A stretch of DNA of 64,000 bases, taken from contig NZ_JUHH01000001.1 in assembly GCF_000799735.1 (NCBI RefSeq), forward strand, positions 1,860,001 to 1,924,000. Reading direction: 5' to 3'. A program made the position numbers and the translations under genes. The notes under the pieces were generated by a model. That model had not been told where the DNA came from and did not search any database. It saw nothing but the letters and a program-made list of their open reading frames with translations. Of this stretch, positions 57,821 through 64,000 are shown one piece after another. This DNA comes from Methylotenera sp. G11. Lineage in GTDB: Bacteria; Pseudomonadota; Gammaproteobacteria; Burkholderiales; Methylophilaceae. Within the stretch, counting starts at the first letter, position 1, and the number at the start of each line of letters is the position of its first letter.

Positions 57821-58409
57821 TAAGAATAAACGCATTGATTCTACAGGGAGCCGGACTCAGAAAGTAATTAAATGGTTAAACACTAATAGCGAGCCATATG
57901 CTCATTGGGCAACGGTCTTGGCTTTGATTGCAGCTATTATTGGTGGATATGTTGCATACGCACAATTAAAGTTAGCAAATGAGCAAAGAAGATGGCAAAA
58001 CTATAACGAAATGAATGTGCGCTATGCAGAGCTATATAAAAATATACCTATAGATATTGCATCTGGATGTTTCGCAGAAAATTTCGAAAATTTACCATCA
58101 GAAACTAAACGTTGGGTTCGACAATATTTTAATTTGTATTCTGAAGAGTACTGGCTTTACCTCAATAAGTTAATACCAGATGAAATGTGGACTAAACGTA
58201 TTCATGGTGGTGTTCGCGTTAATCTTGGCCAGTATCCAGCGCTTGTAGCAGGCTATCGTTATTGGAGAGATCGGGGTTCTTTCACTCACCCTAATAGTTT
58301 TCAGGCTGAGGTGGAATCTGCAATCGTTGATTCAAAACATTTTCTAAAGAAAACGAAACAAGATGCTTTATGTGTTTCATCAAAAGTTCTGAAAATTAAA
58401 TTCAAATAA
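57801..58409 (+). CDS. Membrane-anchored hypothetical protein
   Basis: A 202-residue protein starting at ATG 57801 (TTG 57798 is adjacent). A basic N-terminus is followed by one transmembrane helix (about residues 36-58), then a long cytoplasmic helical domain with LKLANEQRRWQNYNEMNVRYAELYKNIP, resembling small DUF4760-like membrane proteins seen in accessory genomes. It overlaps the 5'-nucleotidase gene by 20 bases, so the two are probably translated together. The function is unknown. Confidence 0.65.
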   Translation: MKQKLRNKNKRIDSTGSRTQKVIKWLNTNSEPYAHWATVLALIAAIIGGYVAYAQLKLANEQRRWQNYNEMNVRYAELYKNIPIDIASGCFAENFENLPSETKRWVRQYFNLYSEEYWLYLNKLIPDEMWTKRIHGGVRVNLGQYPALVAGYRYWRDRGSFTHPNSFQAEVESAIVDSKHFLKKTKQDALCVSSKVLKIKFK

Positions 58410-59117
58410 CTTTAAATTCAAATAATTTTTTAAAGTCATAAGTGTCAGTAGGTGTAATGGGTTATGTATCCGAATTTATTGTGAATTACGGTAGTTTATT
58501 CATAAGATAGATTGCCCCTAAAGCATCACAAATATTTATTTTGTCAAATTTCGCCATTATTCTTGGCGTCATCCGAACTTTACATTCCCTTCCATTTAGT
58601 AACCTGCAGTTACACAGTAACCGTAGGTTACTAAAATCCATAATAATCAAAGTGTTACTAACAATTTAATGATTGCATATTTATTGGATAGCGATTAATA
58701 ATGATTGCTATCATAAAAGTTGCGTGATTTAAAAACCGTGCTAATTTGATTTTCAGATTGCCCGGAAATTAATTTTGGGGCGATCTGATTAAGCGGCAGT
58801 ATCAAAAAACTGCCATTTTCAGAAAGGAAGTACCGAAGAAAAGAAGCTGAATGAGTAAAGTAGCGTGATTATCAGGCTGCCTTAAACGCAAAAGACCCAA
58901 GCGGAATGCACTTGAGTCTGTTGGCTGTAATACATTTTTCTAGTCCCCACTAGATGATTACATTCTACGACAACGGTGTGTTTTGTCAAATTTAAGACGA
59001 TAGTCTTGGCTCCCTTGCACCCCTAACTTTCCAATTGGCAGAAATTGCTGATAGGCAAGACAGGACTCCATACGCCCAAATTTCTGAGTTACTCCGATTG
59101 ATGCTAATTAGGAGTCA
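58410..59117 (+). mobile_element. Tn7-like transposon end region (noncoding)
   Basis: About 700 bp without a plausible gene. TTTTGTCAAATTT followed 7-9 bases later by TCTTGGC occurs at 58539-58567 and again at 58981-59010, possible TnsB-binding repeats; each contains a TGT that could be a transposon terminus. A 37-bp palindrome (58597-58633; arms TAGTAACCT...GTTAC) lies between them. The region near 58800 has a GGCAG/CTGCC hairpin. The exact left boundary and target duplication could not be determined because the other end is outside the window. Confidence 0.5.
58597..58633. repeat. 37-bp palindrome upstream of the transposase operon
   Basis: The arms are TAGTAACCTGCAGTTAC and GTAACCGTAGGTTACTA, pairing except for three central positions, with ACA between. 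It may be an operator or a TnsB-related site. The same TAGTAACC-type core recurs partly at 58653 (GTTACTAAC). Confidence 0.7.
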
Positions 59118-59801
59118 ATGATGAATCACACTAAAGCAGTACCATTAATACAGATAAATTTCCCGAAAGACGGAAAAATCCGCAGCAGGAAAGTAGTCAG
59201 CCGTTCCAACTCACGCAATACCGGCAAGTACCCGAGCTGGAAAATGCAGCGCATGATGCAATGGGAATCAATCCATGAAGGCAATGCGATGCGTATCCTG
59301 GATGCATCGTCTCATGTAACTGCATTTCACGAGCAGCCATGCGAGATTATTTACAGCATAAACGGTGAGCAACATCGGCATTATCCGGATTTCATGGTGA
59401 TAGAAGACCGCCGCCGTGAATTCTGGGAAGTGAAAACCGAGGCTGATGCAAACAGTGCGGAAGTCGCGGAACGAACAGCATTATTAACAAGAATGCTTCC
59501 TGAACACGGCTATAGCTACCGTATCGTGTTGGCAGAAGTACTGGCTAGGCAGCCTAGGCTGGATAACGTCAAGCGCCTGAATAAGTTGGGACGGCAGCCC
59601 GTTCCGATGATTGAGCAGGAACGTATCAGGCGCTTATTTGCACACGAGCCAGTCATCACCTGGGGAATGCTTGAGCAGGCAACACCACAAACATTGCGCA
59701 ACGTCAGCCGCCTGATACTGGAAGGCAAACTCAGTATTGATTTAAACCAGCCTATCAGTTTCGCTACTTCAATTCACAGCAACTTTAACGCACAACACTA
59801 G
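59118..59801 (+). CDS. tnsA: TnsA-like transposon endonuclease
   Basis: TnsA cuts the 5' ends of Tn7-type elements, giving cut-and-paste movement. The 227-residue protein has the restriction-endonuclease core HRHYPDFMVIEDRRREFWEVKTEAD with D91, E104 and K106, a preceding helix with WESIHEG, and a winged-helix-like C-terminal region. AGGAG lies just before the ATG. It is the first gene of the operon and is followed by tnsB after nine bases. Confidence 0.9.
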   Translation: MMNHTKAVPLIQINFPKDGKIRSRKVVSRSNSRNTGKYPSWKMQRMMQWESIHEGNAMRILDASSHVTAFHEQPCEIIYSINGEQHRHYPDFMVIEDRRREFWEVKTEADANSAEVAERTALLTRMLPEHGYSYRIVLAEVLARQPRLDNVKRLNKLGRQPVPMIEQERIRRLFAHEPVITWGMLEQATPQTLRNVSRLILEGKLSIDLNQPISFATSIHSNFNAQH

Positions 59802-59810
59802 GAGCACATC

Positions 59811-61790
59811 ATGGCAATTGCATATTTTTGTAAAAACACATCCTTTGACATGGATGGTCGCGAATACCAACTCAATCAGGAAATCACAAAAGGACTGTGG
59901 CAGGCTCAGGAAGTAAGGACCGGCAGGATTCATGAATTTAATATTCAAGAGCTGCAAAGGCGTTATACCGATGGCAAACTGGTATTTACTAAAGATAAAA
60001 ATGAAGTCATGAACCAGGAAGCTGCACGGGGAAATCTGCCGACGAGAATCAATCGCCAGCTGGAAGGTCAGGCATGGGATAAAGCCAAGATTAAGCGCAT
60101 GTATGCTAAGGCAATAGAGCATTTGCCCAGTACGGAAGGTATTGTGAAACAGGCTGTGCGGGAAGTCTGGGAGAAAATCAGGCTGCCGGAAAAAGCACCG
60201 CATTGGGTAAGTGTCTGCAGCTGGAAGAAAAAATATCTTGCAAATGGTAAGGATGCTTTCGCTCTAGGTGAGCAGCACCAGCGTAAAGGTAATAGGACAT
60301 CGCGTTACCCATTGGAAGTGATCGACATTGCTGAAGACTGCATTGATCGAATTTATCTGCAGCGTGAACGCAAAACAATCGCAGAGACTACTGAAGAGGC
60401 GGTTGTGAAGGTGACCCGTGAGAATAATCAGCGCCCTCTGAGTATGCAATTACCACTGCCTACCAGAAGATTGATAGAAAGGTTGATAAATAATATCCCA
60501 GCCTTTGACAGATATGCAGCCCGCTATGGGCGCATCGCAGCCAACCGTATTTACCGAAGCAAGTTCAAGCATCATGTCACTAAAAAGCCACTTGAGTCCG
60601 CAGAGATTGACCATACCAAGCTCGATTTATTCGTGATCGATGATGATTCGCATATTCCGCTCGGCAGACCATGGCTCACGATCTGTATCGATAGCCATAC
60701 ACGCTGCATACTGGGTATCTATATCGGCTTTGAGCCGCCCAGTTATCTCACGGTAGGAAAATGCCTCAAGCACGCATTCCTGCCTAAGTCTGACCTGCAG
60801 AAGCAGTTTCCGGAAATCAGGCATGCATGGGAAGCGCATGGCGTGATGGAGATGCTGTTTGTTGATAACGGTCTGGAGTTCCATAGCATCAGTCTGGAGA
60901 AAGCCTGCTTTGCCTTTGGTGTGGAAATTGTCTATACCCCGCGCAAGAAACCATGGTTCAAAGGCAAGATCGAGCGCTTCAATCGTACTATCAATGATGG
61001 CGTGAGTCACGGGATTGCAGGCACTACATTCAGCAATATCTTTGAGAAAGATGATTACGATCCATCCAAGCACGCGGTTGTGACATTAAGTACCCTGCGG
61101 CTGATAGTTCACAAATGGATTGCAGACTATTACCACCAGAAACCGCACCGCAGTCTGGACAACTATACTCCGGCCGTATTCTGGTCCAGCAGCATCAATC
61201 CGGAGGATATCGCGCTGGCACATAACCCCGCGGAACTGGATATTCTCCTCGGAAAAGCGATAGCAGATAAAAGGGTGACCAATAAAGGCATAGAGATAAA
61301 CAACCTGCTCTACAACTCACATGAATTGATGCAATTAAGAAAGCAATACGGTGAAGACCTGACTGTGGAGATTCGTGTTGATGAGAGTGATGTCGGTCAC
61401 TTGTATGTGATTCTCAAAGACAATCAGGGCTATATCGAAGTGCCGGCGCTGAACCAGGAATATGCAAAAGGTTTGACGCTGTGGCTGCACGAAATTTGCC
61501 GCAGTTATGCCAAAAAGCATTTCAAGAAGGCGGACGTATACAGCTATGCACGTGCGAAAACCGAGATTCGTGAAATCGTGGAGAAAGAACTCAAGCTCAA
61601 GCGTCGTAAAACTAATGCCAGAGTTGCTCGCTATAACGATACCAACCAGCAGGCTGAAGCTAAAACCAAGGCTGTGACTAAGACAGCCAAAACTGCGGAA
61701 ATCGCTAGTAAAAAGCCATCAGCTCAAGCTAAGCCTGTAGCTACTAAATCCCGTCCAAGTTATGCGCCGATCATCGACCAGCGTGCTTGA
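59811..61790 (+). CDS. tnsB: TnsB-like DDE transposase
   Basis: TnsB recognises the transposon ends and joins their 3' ends to target DNA. The 659-residue protein has N-terminal helix-turn-helix-type DNA-binding regions and an rve catalytic core with D267 (EIDHTKLD), D352 (FVDNG) and E388 (KGKIERFN); the D-E spacing of 35 is typical. The C-terminus is lysine-rich. It precedes tnsC with a 29-base gap. Confidence 0.94.
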   Translation: MAIAYFCKNTSFDMDGREYQLNQEITKGLWQAQEVRTGRIHEFNIQELQRRYTDGKLVFTKDKNEVMNQEAARGNLPTRINRQLEGQAWDKAKIKRMYAKAIEHLPSTEGIVKQAVREVWEKIRLPEKAPHWVSVCSWKKKYLANGKDAFALGEQHQRKGNRTSRYPLEVIDIAEDCIDRIYLQRERKTIAETTEEAVVKVTRENNQRPLSMQLPLPTRRLIERLINNIPAFDRYAARYGRIAANRIYRSKFKHHVTKKPLESAEIDHTKLDLFVIDDDSHIPLGRPWLTICIDSHTRCILGIYIGFEPPSYLTVGKCLKHAFLPKSDLQKQFPEIRHAWEAHGVMEMLFVDNGLEFHSISLEKACFAFGVEIVYTPRKKPWFKGKIERFNRTINDGVSHGIAGTTFSNIFEKDDYDPSKHAVVTLSTLRLIVHKWIADYYHQKPHRSLDNYTPAVFWSSSINPEDIALAHNPAELDILLGKAIADKRVTNKGIEINNLLYNSHELMQLRKQYGEDLTVEIRVDESDVGHLYVILKDNQGYIEVPALNQEYAKGLTLWLHEICRSYAKKHFKKADVYSYARAKTEIREIVEKELKLKRRKTNARVARYNDTNQQAEAKTKAVTKTAKTAEIASKKPSAQAKPVATKSRPSYAPIIDQRA

Positions 61791-61819
61791 TTGAAACGAA
61801 ACTTTTAAAGGATGACATC

Positions 61820-62836
61820 ATGAACCAGATTCAATATATTCCAACGGCTGTGGACCAAGTGCTGGTGCCGCATCGAGATTTCCAGAGGGCAAAACTGCGT
61901 ATTGAGACGCACTTGCTTGCGACAAAAAGTTACAGTGAGCCCACCTGCATTGCCGTCGTCGGCGAGTCGCGTACCGGCAAATCAAGGCTGCTGGAAAGCA
62001 TCAGCAGGCAGCATCCGAAACAGCGTGATACAGAGGGCGCCATTGTGCCGATCCTCAGTGTCCGCACTCCGTCCAAACCAAGCGTCAAAGGTTTGGTCGA
62101 GGTCATGTTAAGGGAGCTGGGTGACCCGCTCTGGTATAAACGCGGTTCTGAAAACGAAAAAACCGAGCGTCTCTATACCCTGCTCACGCAGACCAGAACC
62201 AATGCGATCATCATTGACGAGTTTCAGCATTTTTATGACAAGGTATCGCACAAGGTACAGCATTACCTGTCCGACTGGCTGAAAATCTTTGTAGACCGCT
62301 CCGGCCTGATGCTGATTGTTGCAGGCCTGCCGGACTGCATGGCAGTCATCAACCAGAACCAGCAGCTGCGCGGCCGCTTCATGGCTCCCATTCATATGCC
62401 GCGTTTCGACTGGAATGACGAGGATGCTCAGGCAGAATTTATTGCCTGCCTGGAATCATTCCAACAAGCTCTGAGTCGTTATGAACTACCGGACCTGACT
62501 TCCGATGAAATGGCATTCCGGTTTTACTGCGCCACGGGCGGACTGATTGGCTATCTAGCGAAGATACTGCACCAGGCATGCCTGAGTGCGCAGGTAAACA
62601 ATACGTTCAGTATCAGTCTGGCAGACCTTGCCAGAGCATATGAGGAGTCAGTCTGGATGGATGGGGTTGTGTTCATCCAGAATCCGTTTGGTGAAGATTT
62701 TGATACTACGCCCAGCCTGTATTCTGTGGAGGCTGCACAGCAGGTCGGTGCAGCCAGTCATGGGGATGCAGAATCATGTTCACAGATGTATAAAGCGCAA
62801 GCTGGCATGACTGCAGGTGAGGTACTCACAAAATGA
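61820..62836 (+). CDS. tnsC: TnsC/TniB-like AAA+ regulator
   Basis: TnsC is the ATP-dependent regulator linking TniQ-type target selection to the transposase. The 338-residue protein has Walker A GESRTGKS at 48-55, Walker B IIIDEFQHF with D133-E134, and sensor-like VAGLPDCM. The start at 61820 has AAAGGA seven bases upstream; a frame opening at 61787 has none. Its stop overlaps the TniQ start (ATGA). Confidence 0.93.
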   Translation: MNQIQYIPTAVDQVLVPHRDFQRAKLRIETHLLATKSYSEPTCIAVVGESRTGKSRLLESISRQHPKQRDTEGAIVPILSVRTPSKPSVKGLVEVMLRELGDPLWYKRGSENEKTERLYTLLTQTRTNAIIIDEFQHFYDKVSHKVQHYLSDWLKIFVDRSGLMLIVAGLPDCMAVINQNQQLRGRFMAPIHMPRFDWNDEDAQAEFIACLESFQQALSRYELPDLTSDEMAFRFYCATGGLIGYLAKILHQACLSAQVNNTFSISLADLARAYEESVWMDGVVFIQNPFGEDFDTTPSLYSVEAAQQVGAASHGDAESCSQMYKAQAGMTAGEVLTK

Positions 62837-64000
62837 CCTCCGTGCGTGAACATCAATCTCAAGTTGTTCAGCCATTGGTGATCACACCCTCCCCCTTTGC
62901 GGGGGAGAGTCTGCCGGGCTTTATCTTAAGGACGGCTGAACGTAATGGCTACTCTCCAACGAAACTGCTGCATTATGCCGACATGGATGACAATGAGGCG
63001 CGTTCAGCCCGACCTTCACTTGAAAAACTGGCGCCGTTGTACGGCAAGTCTGCTGCAGAGATGAAAGCTGCAGGCCTGGATAGCCAGGAACCCGGACATT
63101 CTGGACGTTATCTGCAGGTCATGGGGCATAGTATTCCCTCCATGTTCACCCGGTCCAAGCATGCCAGCGTCTGCTTGCAATGCGTCAAGGAAAATGGCTA
63201 TATCGATGGCTTTCATGAGCTTAAATATGCCGTAGCCTGCCCTTTGCATCAAGTCAGAACAGTGCGTAATTGTGCAGCATGTCATAATCCCTTGAGCTGG
63301 CAGCGTGAAGGACTGGCTAAATGCAGCTGCGGCTCGGAAATCATTCAAACAGTACCGGAAAAGATCACCGATTCGGCAGTGTTGGTGCTGATGGGGATTC
63401 TCTACGCAAAGCTGATGCAGCAGCCTTTGAATCAGGAACAAATGCATCAGAGTGGTTTTCCGGTTGGTGCGATGGAGCAGTTATCTATTCAAACTCTACT
63501 TTCGATGATCTATCGTTTCGGAATGTTTAATGGGGAACAGCCAGCGGGCACTGATACTGATTTCATGGCCGTGGAAACCGCTGCTGATGTGCTGTCAGAT
63601 TGGCCGCATCGTTTCCATGAATATTTAGCAAAAGTACACGCTCCGAATGCTAACCTTAAAGTCAGCGGCTTACGTGGTCAGTTCAATTCATTCTATGAAT
63701 CGTTTTTTAAGAACATTGAGCAAGGTCACGAACTGCAGTTCATGCGGGATGCCTTCGTTGCTTTCGGCCAGCAGCACTGGCAGCAGGCTGCGGTGCATCC
63801 AAAGTTATCTACTGCCATTGCCGGCCAGACGATGGGGGTAAATCAATTGGCAGTCCGGCTCGGCGTGCAACCCAGCACGCTGAGAAAGATGATTGAGGAC
63901 AAGGTCATCAATGTCGAGCTCAATGAACTTAACGCAACGCGCAAACTGGTTAAGCTGGCAGAACAGCAGCCGTTTGAATTTGCATTTGGCAGACGCCTTG
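62833..64000 (+). CDS. tniQ: TniQ/TnsD-like target-site selector (partial)
   Basis: The frame starts at ATG 62833, overlaps the tnsC stop by four bases, and is open for 389 codons to the right edge. It has the TniQ pattern: ESLPGFILRTAERNGY near the start and a zinc-binding part with CLQCVKENGYI, CPLHQVRTVRNCAAC and CSCG. A helix-turn-helix-like MGVNQLAVRLGVQPSTLRKMIEDK lies near residue 340. The C-terminus is missing, so it cannot be decided whether it is a TnsD-type DNA-binding or a TniQ of another system. Confidence 0.9.
   Translation, partial: MTSVREHQSQVVQPLVITPSPFAGESLPGFILRTAERNGYSPTKLLHYADMDDNEARSARPSLEKLAPLYGKSAAEMKAAGLDSQEPGHSGRYLQVMGHSIPSMFTRSKHASVCLQCVKENGYIDGFHELKYAVACPLHQVRTVRNCAACHNPLSWQREGLAKCSCGSEIIQTVPEKITDSAVLVLMGILYAKLMQQPLNQEQMHQSGFPVGAMEQLSIQTLLSMIYRFGMFNGEQPAGTDTDFMAVETAADVLSDWPHRFHEYLAKVHAPNANLKVSGLRGQFNSFYESFFKNIEQGHELQFMRDAFVAFGQQHWQQAAVHPKLSTAIAGQTMGVNQLAVRLGVQPSTLRKMIEDKVINVELNELNATRKLVKLAEQQPFEFAFGRRL

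Noticed and set aside
58880..58935. Tiny leftward 17-codon frame (MYYSQQ start) in the transposon end region
   Set aside because: It has a plausible ribosome binding site but is too short to judge and no leader function is visible.

Overview
The window reads as a chromosomal segment of a methylotrophic betaproteobacterium, most likely family Methylophilaceae (Methylotenera/Methylophilus type). The inference rests on a formaldehyde-activating-enzyme homologue, a quinoprotein-relay zinc metallohydrolase of the kind found with PQQ dehydrogenases, a split B12-dependent ribonucleotide reductase of the NrdJa/NrdJb type, and the general betaproteobacterial gene content. No rRNA or species marker is present, so genus is not proven.

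Layout. 1-2160: two overlapping small membrane genes, then an AT-rich single gene enclosed by a ~200-bp inverted repeat carrying half of tRNA-Gly(CCC); the intact tRNA is at 2081-2154. 2185-5837: thiD, thiE, a diiron metallo-beta-lactamase-fold protein and hemL. 6175-15340: ammonium assimilation (gdhA, gltB, gltD) and hemE, with TGCAC/GGTGC motif clusters upstream of gdhA and gltB. 15427-21134: cytochrome b561, a metallohydrolase lipoprotein, DoxX, a GNAT enzyme and a long coiled-coil/AsmA fusion. 21342-30210: fae homologue, yqjK/yqjE/yqjD, mutY, a large AsmA protein, uppP, yidB-like and an S4 pseudouridine synthase. 30275-33122: a Phd/PIN toxin-antitoxin pair and thiC with a TPP riboswitch. 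33391-38411: a 48-residue membrane protein, then a tight leftward four-gene operon (thermostable-hemolysin family, AMP-forming ligase, haem-oxygenase-like diiron protein, SDR) divergent from a PAP2 phosphatase, with sigma-54 type -24/-12 sites facing both ways in the shared intergenic region. 38451-43270: PstS-like protein and outer-membrane barrel, divergent from a histidine kinase and a sigma-54 activator. 43401-51683: TetR, RND efflux (MFP, pump), an isoaspartyl-methyltransferase-like gene, TolC, an isochorismatase-fold hydrolase and a hypothetical. 52043-56681: waaA and the split class II ribonucleotide reductase, whose two genes are separated by a palindromic spacer. 56720-64000: an AT-richer accessory region with a 5'-nucleotidase/membrane-protein pair, followed by the TnsA-TnsB-TnsC-TniQ operon of a Tn7-like transposon that runs off the right edge.

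How it fits together. Most of the window is core metabolism (thiamine, haem, glutamate, deoxynucleotides, envelope). The candidates for something undescribed are the sigma-54 driven ligase/diiron-oxidase operon at 33549-37245, the tRNA-bearing inverted repeat at 788-2121, the nested palindrome inside the nrdJ operon, and the Tn7-like element with the adjacent two-gene cassette. All assignments come from reading motifs and context by eye; no database search was run.
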